A DNA stretch of 64,000 nt. Source: Neurospora crassa OR74A (Eukaryota; Ascomycota; Sordariomycetes; Sordariales; Sordariaceae). The stretch is taken from positions 5,394,001 to 5,458,000 of the forward strand of contig NC_026504.1 of assembly GCF_000182925.2 (NCBI RefSeq), read 5' to 3'. The notes beneath the pieces were generated by a model, which worked only from the letters and a program-made list of their open reading frames with translations, ran no database searches and was not told where the DNA came from. Below, piece after piece: positions 11,007 through 22,303 of the stretch (positions are counted from its first letter, which is position 1; each line of letters opens with the position of its first letter). A program made the position numbers and the translations under genes.

Positions 11007-13811
11007 TCTGACGATTGACTTTTGTGACTGTTTGGTGGTTTCTGCCGAGTACATTGTTTAGTGTGGTGTTGTCAAAGGCAATAAGTAGTAGAGTGATCTT
11101 TCGAGTTTGGTGTAGTATGGAGTATGTGGAGTATGAGGCCTTGCTGCTTTTATTATAAGAGTACGTGTTGCTATGTTCACAACGTTCACGCTCTTTCTCA
11201 TGACCGACAAAGGGACCAGCCCAGCAGCAAAGTATAGAAGCTTGATGATGAAGCAGCCAAGAGTAGATGGAGCAAGAGGCAGAGAGAGAATGGGGAAAGA
11301 CGTGGGTGTTATGAAGCTGGTGTGAGGGAGTACAAGACAAGACTCTCGGTCGAGAGATAAGGCAGCAGATTCACTAACCTGATGTATCAAAGGCCGAGAA
11401 GGTGTCGATCGAGTGGAATCAACAAGTAAGCAAGCAGCACAGGCGGGAAGAAGTGAGCAAGCAGGCAGGTGCGCAGGTGGAGGATGTATGTGGATGTATG
11501 TGGATGTATGTAAGTGTGTAAGTCGACAAGGTACCGGAGGGGAAACACCACAGCAGCGCGACCACGCAGTGTGCAGGATGAGATGGCGAACGAGGATGAG
11601 GGAAAACACGACTGATGAATGGGAGAAGAAGGAGGAGAAGCAAGAGTTGAGAGGGGTGAGAGGTGAAAAGAGGAGCCAGGAGCCAGGAGGCAGGACAGGG
11701 CAAGGAAGTGTCAAGCAGCAAGCAGCAACAGAAAGGTCGGGTTCAGGAACTATGGTAAGCTTGCCCTGCTTGCGTGTACCATGTAGCAGCAGCAACAGAA
11801 TGGTCCGGCCGGATCAACCCAGAAAAGAGTCTCGAAAGGCAGGCAAAGACGACCGAGACGAGAGACGAGAGGGATCTGCCCCTGTTTGGCTGTTTGGGAC
11901 ACACAAAGGTTGCAGCAACACTCCAGTCTCAGGTCTGTCAAAGGCGAAACCACACGTTGTCCGGCTGGGGAGCTCTGTCGTGGCTCGAATGCGGGCCCGC
12001 TTGGCCCCCTTTGGCAGCAGTGGTCTGCAGCTTGCAGCGGCCCAATGCCTGTGTCGACCAGTCCGCGACGGCGTGGCCGATCCGGGACCCAGTTTTCCCG
12101 ACTGGAGGCGAGTGTCGTTTGCACCTTGTCTGGGACCTTTTCTGTCTAGGTGGTGGCGGATGATTCGCTCTGCAGCAGCAAGACAGCGCACTCTTGCAGC
12201 AGACGATCCCCCAGACGTCCAAGGTTATCGGCGTCTTGAAACTCGGGGATGCTGACAGTGGGGTGACGGGCAACACGGCCGGTTGGTTGGATACCGGCTT
12301 GATGGGCAACTGGCGATGAGCAGACGGGCAGCAACGAAACGCGGAGCAAAACAAAAGCTGCCGACAGGTGGGAGATGGGAGAAGGAGGCAAAAAGAAAAG
12401 GCAAGGAAGAGCCGCGTTGCCGTAAAGGAGAAAAGGGCGTCGTGTTCAGTCAGCGTTGTAATATCTGACAAGAATATGATAGGCAGGGTTGCTGGTTTGA
12501 TTAATCCTGAGACGATCTAGAAGAGCGGGAGGGAGGAGAATAGTCAGTCTCCGTTGCCCTGTCAAATAGAACAAGAATGTCAACATCATCAACAACATCA
12601 ACAACAAACAACGGAGGAGGCGGGCAACGGGGCAACGTAAACGAGGACAAGACACTAGGTCCTACCCGAGACTCGAAAGCATGTAACAAGTGTCAGAGAA
12701 AATATGTGATGTGCCTTTTCTCCAACCCGAGTGAGTAGGCATGCAAAGTCCCCATGATTGTGTGTGTGGACACTGCTCCCTTCAACCACTTCCATTTACC
12801 TCCCCTTCCCCATGAACAACCGCATGAGATGAAGAGATGAGGTTCGGTTCCCAGCCGGAATTTGGATACCTTGGATCCTGAGGTACCAATGTAGCTGAAC
12901 GACACTGTCCAATAGAAACTCCAAAGATGGGGAGGCTGGGGAATTGGAGTCAGGTCAGACGGGAAGGAAGCAACATTATATCGACGTCTCACTTGTGATG
13001 CTACCTCTAGGTAGGTATGCCGTGAGTGTGTGAGTTGTCAGTGCCGCCGCCGCCCTCAAACGTCAGGTTGTTACCGTAGATATTTCCTTATTCCTAGGTA
13101 GATATCAGACACAATGAGCTGAGCAGCAGACGCAATGTCAGCCCGCCGGCATAGCCATAGCCATAGCCCTTGTGAGTTTGAGACAGAGGTCGAATAGGAA
13201 GAGTGATGGTGCGGCGCACTTGCGACAGAGCGAGGGCCATGGCCGATTCGGAACGGAATATGGCAGCACTATGGCAAAGAGACACAAAGGTTGATTGGAA
13301 TGTGAAGATAATTAGTGTATTGAAGTTAACCGTTGGGTGGGAGGCGAGGACAAGGAGAAGGAGGAGGACGGGAGAAGAGGACTGGAGGAGTGCTGCGATG
13401 GTGGGGAAACTTTACCAGCATCCGCACTCAGCAGCTTTCCCCGCCATTGGAATTGAAATTGGGTGCGTGTCCGTCCGTCCAACAACCGGGCAGTTTCAAG
13501 GAAGCGTCCCGGAGCGTCGATCAGAACAACTTCAGACGGACCCCCAGTTCGCCAAGACTTTTAGCCCAATCCACCTGCCATGGCCTGTCATGCACGCACT
13601 CCCCGCAGTGGGTCTTTACACTTACTACGTACCTCTAAGTGGGGAAGTGCTACTATGGATACCTAGGTGGTATGTAGTGGTCTCTTATCTTATCGGCGCG
13701 CGCTAACGAGATGGCACTCCCGTCGTGATCCAAAAAGTTGGCGGCCGAGGGGGCAAACAACTGAAACCCAAGACTGGTCAATGTCCATTATGCGCCATTG
13801 TCCTGTTCGAG
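11007..13811. other. 2.8 kb divergent spacer with no supported gene
   Basis: Separates the minus-strand Cys-rich gene from MTG2 (+). Several long frames occur on both strands (for example 11413-12255 plus and 11058-11795 minus), but they overlap each other, are low in hydrophobic order and match nothing I know. Long spacers of this kind upstream of a fungal gene often hold an extended leader with introns. A TGGATGTATG-type tandem repeat lies near 11482-11511. Confidence 0.5.
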
Positions 13812-15587
13812 ATGGCGTCTCGTTGTGCTCATAGCTCCCGGCTGTTTATGCCCTTTCTATATCCATCATTGTTTCGCGCCAGCGCCGCAAGCGTGCCCCG
13901 TGCTACTAGCTTAGCCCTCGCCCGAAACCTTCGTTACAGCAGCACAGCGACATTGGAACCCCAGCACTCCGAGAACGACGACGAGGCCAGATCGAGACTC
14001 AATCCCGCCCCCGACGACTACTCGAACCCATACTTTGCCGACAAAGCCAAGCTGCACGTCTATGCTGGCCCCGGTGGCAACGGCTGTATATCCTTCCTCA
14101 GAGAGTTGTTCATTCCCGAAGGCCCGGCAAACGGAGGCGATGGAGGCCATGGCGGCAATGTCTATATCCAAGCTGTCCACGGCGAGACTTCGCTACACAA
14201 GCTGGCACGAAGAAGGCATATTCGTGCTGGCCGAGGAAAGCATGGCCAGGGCAGCGCTCAGGGTGGACAGCGCGGAGAGGACGTCATCATAACTGTACCA
14301 GTTGGAACAGTCGTTAGCGAGATCAGCCGCGACGACCCCGAAGGCGAAAGGCAACTCATTGACCGAGCCAAGTACAAGCGCAAGAGGAAAAAGGACTTTC
14401 GTAATGCCGCTGCTCTTGAGGCTCCCAAGGAGGAAGAAGGGGTAGAAGGAACAATAGTAGAGGAGGAGCCGCCCGTCAACCCAGACCTCGACCGATGGCT
14501 ATTATACCCCGGCATCTCTTCATCAGAGGCCAGAAGAGTTGGTGCGGAACTGCCGCGACTGCCCCGTCGCGACCGGTTATTTCAACAACCGCCAGCTCCC
14601 ATATATCTGGACCTGAACCGTCCCACACCACGGCCCATCCTGCTAGCGGCAGGTGGCCTTGGTGGACTCGGCAATCCCCATTTCGCAAACAAGGAGAGAC
14701 CAAGGCCCATGTTTGCAACAAAGGGAGAGCCGGCCATGTCTCTAGAGATTGAGCTCGAGCTCAAGCTCCTTGCCGACGTCGGTCTGGTTGGTCTGCCCAA
14801 TGCCGGCAAGAGCACCCTCCTGCGCGCCTTGACCAACAGCCGAGCTCGTGTTGGCCACTGGGCATTCACCACGTTACAACCCAATATCGGCACCGTCGTG
14901 CTCGACAACAACAAGGGCCGTCCCTCGGTAAAGAGCTACAAGCGAATCAGCGACGCTCCTGTCGATGATCCCTTTGCTCTCACTGGTGCGCCCGACGAGG
15001 TCGAGCAAAGAACGCGCTTCACTGTCGCTGACATTCCGGGTCTGATTGAGGGTGCCCATCTCGACAAGGGTCTCGGTATTGCCTTTCTGCGTCACGTTGA
15101 GCGTGCTGGTGTGCTCGCCTTCGTCATTGACCTGGGTGCTGGCAATGCTGTGAAAGCGTTGAAGGCGCTGTGGAACGAGGTGGGCTTGTACGCGCAAATG
15201 CGCGAGGATGAAGAGGCCGACCGGGAGCGCGCAGCAAGGATTGACTGGAGTCCCGAGGCCGGTATTGACAATGTCAGCATGTCAGGTGGATGGCCAGCCT
15301 CGAACGGCATGGCCGACTATCCACCCTCTGCTGCCGAGCCTGCAGGGCTGTCCATCGCAGGAAAGCCGTGGTTTGTGGTAGCCACCAAGGGAGACTTGAA
15401 GGACACTCAGGCCAACTTTATGGAGCTTAGAGATTACTGTGCGGCTGTCACACGTGGGGATGAGCCCCATCCCAGTGGTGTTCCGGGTGCTTGGATTGAG
15501 AATGTGGAAGCCATTCCCGTCAGTGCCATCAATGGTCATGGCGTGGAGAGGATTGTTCACTGGACGGTCGGCTTGTTGGATGGTTGA
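13812..15587 (+). CDS. mtg2: Mitochondrial Obg-family GTPase (MTG2)
   Basis: GTPase needed for assembly of the mitochondrial large ribosomal subunit. Single exon, 591 residues from the ATG at 13812. The first 45 residues form a mitochondrial presequence (MASRCAHSSRLF..., no acids, arginine-rich) with a likely processing site at NLRYSSTA. The glycine-rich Obg fold follows (VYAGPGGNGCISFLRE, GGDGGHGGNVYIQA, GKHGQGSAQGG, about residues 82-155), interrupted by a charged insert at about 180-225. The G domain has G1 GLPNAGKST (about 327), switch I FTTLQPNIG, G3 DIPGLIEGAH (about 407) and an altered G4 TKGD (about 525) in place of NKxD, a known Obg variant. The frame is open 29 codons upstream to 13725, but those residues do not look like a targeting sequence, so I prefer 13812. 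Confidence 0.93.
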   Translation: MASRCAHSSRLFMPFLYPSLFRASAASVPRATSLALARNLRYSSTATLEPQHSENDDEARSRLNPAPDDYSNPYFADKAKLHVYAGPGGNGCISFLRELFIPEGPANGGDGGHGGNVYIQAVHGETSLHKLARRRHIRAGRGKHGQGSAQGGQRGEDVIITVPVGTVVSEISRDDPEGERQLIDRAKYKRKRKKDFRNAAALEAPKEEEGVEGTIVEEEPPVNPDLDRWLLYPGISSSEARRVGAELPRLPRRDRLFQQPPAPIYLDLNRPTPRPILLAAGGLGGLGNPHFANKERPRPMFATKGEPAMSLEIELELKLLADVGLVGLPNAGKSTLLRALTNSRARVGHWAFTTLQPNIGTVVLDNNKGRPSVKSYKRISDAPVDDPFALTGAPDEVEQRTRFTVADIPGLIEGAHLDKGLGIAFLRHVERAGVLAFVIDLGAGNAVKALKALWNEVGLYAQMREDEEADRERAARIDWSPEAGIDNVSMSGGWPASNGMADYPPSAAEPAGLSIAGKPWFVVATKGDLKDTQANFMELRDYCAAVTRGDEPHPSGVPGAWIENVEAIPVSAINGHGVERIVHWTVGLLDG

Positions 15588-16137
15588 ACAAACTCACAAG
15601 CTTTCGTCTTTTATTACTACCCTAGGCTTTAGCATGAGATACCTAGGCCCTCCTCTACTCAGATATCCAAAAGATGAACAAGAAAGCGCAGTGACTAGGT
15701 ATACGTAGGTACAGGTTGTAGTCTGCCCTGTTTGGTGGTTGGACCCTGGGCTTACAACACAAAGGAACTTGAAGTTCTTATCAGTAATTACCGATAAGCA
15801 ATGTTAACATTGGGGACGTATTCCACTAACCCAACCGGGTTAGCCTGTAGGCATGGTGGATTCATAACAGCTGCTCCATGTAGAAAAACGACCAATCAAA
15901 ACACATATTTCTCAAGTTCCCTCGGTTAGCGCCCTTTCTAGTCCCCCCACCCCCACATTTTAAGTTTGCGGCGACGGCTTTTGTTTCGAGTCTCGACTTG
16001 CACGCGACAGAGACTGGCGTTGCCGCATGTCCCTTTTTTTCCTTCCTCCTCCTCCAACACTTCGACTCCTCCGGCTACCAAAGTTGAGTATCGCAAGCGG
16101 ACACATCTTTGTATCCCCAATTGCGAATCTCTCAAAC
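15588..16137. other. Spacer: MTG2 3' end and NCL1 promoter
   Basis: Non-coding. It holds the MTG2 3' region and the leader of the next gene, including a pyrimidine-rich stretch at about 16027-16075. Confidence 0.5.
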
Positions 16138-18972
16138 ATGGGTCGCGGTGGTAACTTCAGGGTACGTTCTACCTCAGCAGCAGCTCTTCCCTTTGTTTTT
16201 TTTTGTTTTTGTTTTTTTTCATATCCCACGTCATCAGCCTCGACTTCCTTCACTTGTCATACTCGAGTCCCCCAGTCATCCATTTCATGCTGTAGTGTTG
16301 CAATCTTCACCTTCCAAAGCTGAAACGTACTGACCGATGTGTGTCTGTGTTACAGAAGGGCCGTGGCGGTGGCCGTGGCGGCAAGCGTAACCGTGATGAC
16401 AACCGTGGAGGTCACCAGCCTTACACCAGATACCCCGAGGTCGTCAAGCAGAACGAAAGGCTCGAACGCTACTACAACGACCTTCTTCAGCTCCCCGAGG
16501 AGGAGCGTGAACAGTTCTGGGCTGCCCTGAAGAGGGAGCTGCCCAACAGCTTCCGCTTCTGCGGTTCCAAGGGGTACAGTCACCTTGGCCGTCTCACGTC
16601 TTCATGACCCATTTCCATCCAATTGCTTACCATCTCTTCACAACAGACACGCTCTCGCCGTCAAGAACCTCCTCCAGACCCGCTACATCCCCGAGATTAC
16701 CAGAATCACCTACGATGGCGCCGTCGTCGAGCCCCCCCAGCCTGTGCCCTGGTACCCCGACGGCCTCGCCTGGTGGATGACCACCCCCAAGAACGTGATT
16801 CGCAAGTTCCCTCCCTTCTCGGCCTTCCAGAAGTTCTTGGTTTCCGAGACCAGCGTCGGCAATATCTCCCGTCAGGAGGTCGTCTCCATGATCCCTCCTC
16901 TTCTCATGGACCTCCGCCCCGGCATGACCGTCCTCGACATGTGTGCCGCCCCCGGCAGCAAGGCCGCTCAGCTCCTTGAGATGATCCACCGTGGCGAGGA
17001 GGCCAGAATCCGTCACGTCATCAAGCAGTTCGGCGGTTCCGTCGACGAGATCAAGAGCGCCGATGACGACGCCGCCCGCCTCGAGGCCGACCCCAGCGAC
17101 GACGGCAGAGCTACCGGCATGCTCATTGCCAACGACGCCGACTACAAGAGATCCCACATGCTGATCCATCAGCTCAAGCGTCTCTCCTCCCCCAACATGA
17201 TCGTCACCAACCACGACGCCACCATGTACCCCTCCCTCAGGATACCCAACCCCGAGGACCCTAGCAAGCCCAACTACCTCAAGTTCGACCGTATCTTGGC
17301 CGATGTGCCCTGCTCCGGTGATGGCACTCTCAGGAAGAACGTCAACCTTTGGAAGGATTGGGCTCCTGCTGCCGCCTTGGGTCTGCACCTTACGCAAGTC
17401 CGCATCCTCGTGCGTGCTCTCCAGATGCTCAAGCCCGGCGGCCGCATGGTCTACTCTACCTGCTCCATGAACCCCGTCGAGAACGAGTCCGTCGTTGCCG
17501 CCGCCATCGAGCGCTGCGGTGGTCCTGACAAGATTGAGATTGTCGACTGCGCCGACCAGCTTCCTCTGCTCCAGCGCAAGCCCGGCATGCGCAAGTGGAA
17601 GATCATGGACAAGTCCGCCCGTGTCTGGAACAGCTGGCAGGAGGTTGAGGATCACGCCAAGTCCACTGAGGATGGCATCACCCCCAGCCGTCTCGTCGAG
17701 TCCATGTTCCCCCGTCCCGAGGGCAGCATTTGCGCCGATCTCCCTCTGGAGAGGTGCATGCGTGTCTACGCTCACCAGCAGGATACCGGTGGTTTCTTCA
17801 TTACTGTGCTCCAAAAGAAGGCCGAGTTCAAGGCCAAGCCTGAGGAGGTCAGGCCAAAGGAGAAGAAGCAAGCTCCCAAGCGCCCCTTGGAGGAGGCCGA
17901 GGGCACTGAGGACGCTAAGAAGCAGAAGACCGAGACTGATGAGTCTGCCAAGACCGAGGACGTGGTGATTGAGGAGGCGCCTGTTGAGCCCGTCGAGGAG
18001 GTCAAGGCTGAGGAGGTTGCCCCCGTTGAGGAGACTCCTGCTACCGAGGAGCCCGCTGCCAAGGAGGAGGCCACCGAGACCCCGGCTGAGACCCCTGCCG
18101 AAACTCCCAAGGAGGCCCCCAAGGAGGGTGAGGCCCAACCCGAGCGCAAGCAGAAGCAGCAGGGCTCTTATGAGGAGCCCTTCAAGTACCTCCCCGCCGA
18201 CCACGAGGTCATCAAGAACATTGCCGACTTCTACAAGATTTCTCCCCGCTTCCCCGCGGACCGCTACATGATCCGTAACGCCACGGGCGAGCCTGCCAAG
18301 GCCATCTACTACACCAGCGCCTTGGTCCGCGACATTCTCGTCATGAACGAGGGCCGTGGCGTCAAGTTCATCCACGGTGGCGTGAAGATGTACGTCAAGC
18401 AGGATGCTCCTTCGGCCGAGGTCTGCCGCTGGCGCATCCAGTCCGAGGGTATGCCCATCCTACACGGCTACGTGGGCGCTGAGCGCGTCGTTGTGCTCAA
18501 GAAGAAGGAGACGCTGAAGAAGCTGCTCATTGAGATGTTCCCCAAGATCGCCAACGGCGAGTGGGAGAAGCTCGACGAGATTGGCGAGCGCGTCCGTGAC
18601 TTGGCTCTCGGATGCTGCGTCCTCCGCGTTGAGCCCGATGGCGACGACGAGGAGTTCAACGAGCACATGGCTCTCCCTCTGTGGAAGAGCTTCCAGTCGC
18701 TGAACCTTATGCTTCCTAAGGAGGATCGCAGTGCGATGTTGCTCCGTATCTACAACGACACCACTCCCTTGATCAACATGGGTATCAAGCGGGATGCGCC
18801 CAAGGAGGGTGCTGAGGCAAAGAAGGAGGGCGAGGAGGAGGTCAAGGCTGAGGAGACCGAGACCCCTGCGGAGGCCAAGACGGATGTCACTGTCGAGGCT
18901 CCAGCGGCTGCCGAGGAGCAGGTCAAGGATGCCGAGGGTGATGTTTCCATGAAGGAGGAGACCACTGCTTAA
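16138..18972 (+). CDS. ncl1: tRNA (cytosine-5) methyltransferase, NSUN2/Trm4 type
   Basis: Uses S-adenosylmethionine to make m5C in tRNAs, in the nucleus. Three exons (16138-16161, 16356-16573, 16647-18972) give 855 residues; yeast Trm4 has 684. The 24-base first exon encodes MGRGGNFR and continues into a Gly/Arg-rich basic N-terminus (GRGGGRGGKRNR). The core starts FRFCGSKGHALAV. The SAM site is DMCAAPGSKAAQ (about 178-189). The two cysteines of the RNA m5C family are visible: the motif VI release cysteine in ADVPCSGDGT (Cys303) and the catalytic motif in STCSMNPVEN (Cys353). An acidic Glu/Pro/Ala-rich insert of about 100 residues (about 475-575) separates the catalytic part from the C-terminal RNA-binding part, and a second acidic tail ends the protein. 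Introns are 194 and 73 bases. Confidence 0.94.
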
Positions 18973-19701
18973 ACTTGGTTGGATTTTCTTCTGGTTGGGG
19001 CGTAATTTTCTGGCATATAAGGGAATAGCGAGGAGCTTTTTTCTTGAGTGTGTTGTGGATGGGTAGATAAAACTTTCAGCATTTGTCCATTTAGATAGAG
19101 AGAGGGATTTCTTTGAGCTGAACTAGGTTTATAGGTTTTAACTGGGGGAATGCATTTATTGTTCGATCAATTTTGAGTTTTGGAATTCGGAACCCTTGAA
19201 TGCTGTGACGTGCTTGCCAAACGGAGTGATGGTATGTCGTTGTGAGGTACTTCCGAGGTACTTAGTTTCTGGTTGACCCACTGTGCGTGAAAAAGTACCG
19301 ATGAGGTGCCTCTGTCCTCCCAAACTTCCACTTTACAATTCAAGCACGTCGCGTCCCGCACCGCGTGTGCTTGAGCAAGGCATTTCCCCAACTACAAACG
19401 CTTCGATGATCATGAGAGTAATGTGAAATCTTTGGACAGCGACATAGACATCTTTTCAGTATGCGAAATAGCAGTGGGTCATTACATTAGATCGAAACCT
19501 GAACGGCATCTGATGCAAATTTGTCGGGACCGCGCGAACCTGTGCCCCAGCCTTGATCAACCACCATTTGCGAACCCTTCGAGATCCGAGACCCGACAAT
19601 TACTTTCGGATAGAGGTATTGACAAAAGACATTTTCAAGCAAATGGTTCATCTCTGAGTCGTTTGCATATCAGGAGTCAAAATTCGAAGGAACACCATAC
19701 G
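18973..19701. promoter_or_regulatory. Spacer with NCL1 3' end and eed promoter
   Basis: Non-coding by preference. The frame of eed exon 1 stays open upstream to an ATG at 19423, so part of this spacer could be translated; see the eed entry. Confidence 0.4.
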
Positions 19702-22093
19702 ATGCCCACCAATAAAGCCCCGACCTCGAACGAGTGGGATTTGCCCAAGTTGAGGGCGTCTATCAACTTTCAGGTATGACCAATAAGTCAGAAGAGGCTA
19801 TGTATTATATATATGTACGCACGCCCAGCGATGAAGGAGGCCAACTCGCTAATCTCTCCCTCAAACAGGACGACTGGAAAGATCCCGTCTCAGGCGAGTC
19901 GATAGCTCATGGTACGTCCGGTTTCTCACTTTGGTGATTTTGTTTTGATTTTTTCTTCCCTGGGGATATATGGGAGAGTCCAGGAGTGTCAAACCCCAGC
20001 CAATGTGTGTGTGTGTGTGTGTGAGAGAATTGATAAACTAAACCAAACAAATGAACTGAACAACAATGACTTGACAGAATTCTTCGACGTGAAATTCTAC
20101 CCGTACAACCCCGTCGGCGCCCCGCCCGTGTTCGCCATCGCTAGTAAGAAGCATGTACGTTCTTGTTCTTGTTTCACTGACTGTCACTTTGATGATTGTT
20201 GGATGTCTGTGATTTTCTTCATGTTTTCAGGATAACTCAAGGAGACATGCTAATTACTAGCCAACACCTAGGTGATCATATGTCGCATCAATCAAAATAC
20301 GGACAGTAGCACCAATCCTGTCGAGGTGTTGAAGTTGATAAGGGACGATGATGTGAGTTTTCGATTCGACCCCAACTAGGTATGTGGCCGTTCGGATAGA
20401 TGGGAATGTGCTAATGCTGTGTGTATTGGTGAATAGGATGACGCAGCAAACTGTTCATGCTGCTGGTCCAAGGACATGGAGACCGGTCAACCATGGCTTT
20501 GTATAGCCGGGGCGGATGCAAAGGTGAAAGTCTACGATGTCAAACAGGGCAAGTTAGTCAAGGTTTGTTTGTATCCCTTCCCTTCTTACCCTTCAAGTCC
20601 CCAGATACTAATGACAGAAACAGACCCTCGTAGGCCACGGCGGCGGCATCAACGACCTCGTCACCTCCCCGCTCACCCCCTCCCTCATCGCCTCCTGCTC
20701 CGACGACACCACCGTGCGCCTCTGGTCCCTCCTCCCCATCCACTCCGCGCAACCGTGCATGTTCATCCTAGGAGGCGACGCCCACACCTGGGACCTGCTG
20801 AGCATCGCTTTCCACGACACGGGCCGCTACTTACTGTCAGCAGGCCACGACCAAACCATCAACCTGTGGACCATCCCGCCTTGCCCTTCCGAACCCGTCA
20901 CTCACCCGCTCGTCATCCACTACCCGCACTTTTCCACAAAGGAAATCCATAACTCGCTGGTGGACTGCGTCTCCTTTTTCGGCGACCTCATCCTATCTCG
21001 CGCCTGCTGGGAAGAGACTATAGTCTTGTGGTCTATATCAGGCTTTTCCTCCTCCTCCTCCTCCTTCCCCTCCCCCTCTTCTTCCCCCTCCCCCTCCTCT
21101 TCATTTCAGGGTAACCACCTACCATTATCAACAGCCCCCACAACCTTTGACCCCTCCAAACTCACCCGCTCCGCCTTCTGGCAAGCCCCCGACCTCAACC
21201 CCGAGACGCGCCCGGCCTATTTCACCAGACTGCTCCAGTTCAAAACGGTCGATTGCAAAGGGCAGTTCTACATGCGCTTCAAAATCTTGCACGCACAAGG
21301 AGGGAAGCATCCCGTGCTGGCATTTTGTAATGCGCGGAATAAGTTTATGTTTTGGGATTTGAGTCGGTTGGGTAGTTGGCAGCGGTTTTTGGGGGAACTT
21401 AGGGATGCTGAAGAGGAGCAAGAGGCAGAGGAGAAAAACCTAAAAGAGGGGGGAAGAGAGGGGAGGAGGAAGAGGGTGGTTGAGGCGCCGGGGTGGATGC
21501 CTGCGAGGAAGATGCCCAGACGGACTGCGGGGGCGACAGGAGAGGGAGGGGGAGGGGGAGGGACTACCTATTCTTCTACGGCGGCGGCGGCAGCGGCGAC
21601 GACGGCGGCGAACTACAACAAGACAACAGGGGGTGTTGGTTCTGGTGGACGGGCTTCAGGAAAACAACAACAACAACTTGGTACCGGGACGTCCACTAGT
21701 CCTGATCCCGAGACTTTGCTTTCTGCTTCTGCTGTTGCTGCTGGAGCTGCTGCTGGTGGTGGTAGACCAGGTTCGAGTTCGAGGGAGAGACCGGGCTCGA
21801 GAGGATCTACTACCACCACGGCTACGGCGACGGCGACGGCTACCCAAACAGCAGCAAGCAGGGCCCCGGGCATAGGACTGGGAGGATACACGCAGAAGCA
21901 GCTGGATGAGTGGCATGATCAGTGTGATATCACGGACTCGCACAAGGAGATTAAGCCGCATAAGACGGTTACGGTGGATGGTAAGGGACAGCATTTTGTG
22001 GGGAGGCAGGTGGCCTGGAGTCCGGAGGGGAATTGGTGTGTGGTTGTGGGCAATTCGAACCGGGCTATGATCTTTCAGCGGTGGGGGAAGTAA
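19702..22093 (+). CDS. eed: Polycomb PRC2 subunit EED (WD40 protein)
   Basis: EED binds trimethylated H3K27 and activates the PRC2 methyltransferase for facultative heterochromatin. Six exons (19702-19773, 19869-19911, 20078-20154, 20272-20352, 20437-20562, 20624-22093) give 622 residues; introns are 61-166 bases, and intron 2 carries a GT repeat. Family marks: KFYPYNPVGAPPVFAIASKK (blade 1), LCIAGADAKVKVYD, LVGHGGGINDL with SDDTTVRLW, HDQTINLW, and HYPHFSTKEIH-NSLVDCV-FGDLILS, which closely matches human EED (HFPDFSTRDIHRNYVDCV). Between the penultimate and last blades sits an insert of roughly 155 low-complexity residues (about 395-550; Glu/Arg, then Gly, Ala, Thr, Ser). A Ser/Pro run lies near 273-296. 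I chose the ATG at 19702; an in-frame ATG at 19423 would add 93 residues. Converges on the next gene, 210 bases away. Confidence 0.92.
20004..20023. repeat. (GT)n microsatellite inside eed intron 2
   Basis: About nine to ten GT units in the 166-base intron 19912-20077. Confidence 0.85.
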
Positions 22094-22303
22094 AGAGTAA
22101 ATAGGGTGGGAGGGCGATTGGAAGAAAATTGGTGGGGGAGGTATAGGACAGTTGTGAGAGCAGAAGGAGAAGAGGTGTGTAGATCGTTGATAGTAGCACT
22201 TAAGACTCGGTTTGATAAACTTTACGACAATATCTCGTTATTCACACCTCCTTTGGGATATCAAACTAACGGGAACAAAAAAGTGAGCTAAACAGCGCCA
22301 ACT

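Noticed and set aside
11058-12471. Overlapping long frames on both strands upstream of the Cys-rich gene
   Set aside because: They overlap one another, lack any recognisable domain and show no matching exon structure; most likely chance in moderately GC-rich DNA.
16627-18375. Long antisense open frame (about 580 codons) opposite NCL1
   Set aside because: It mirrors a strongly biased coding exon; C-ending codon bias removes stops on the other strand. Leu/Gly-rich product with no family motif.
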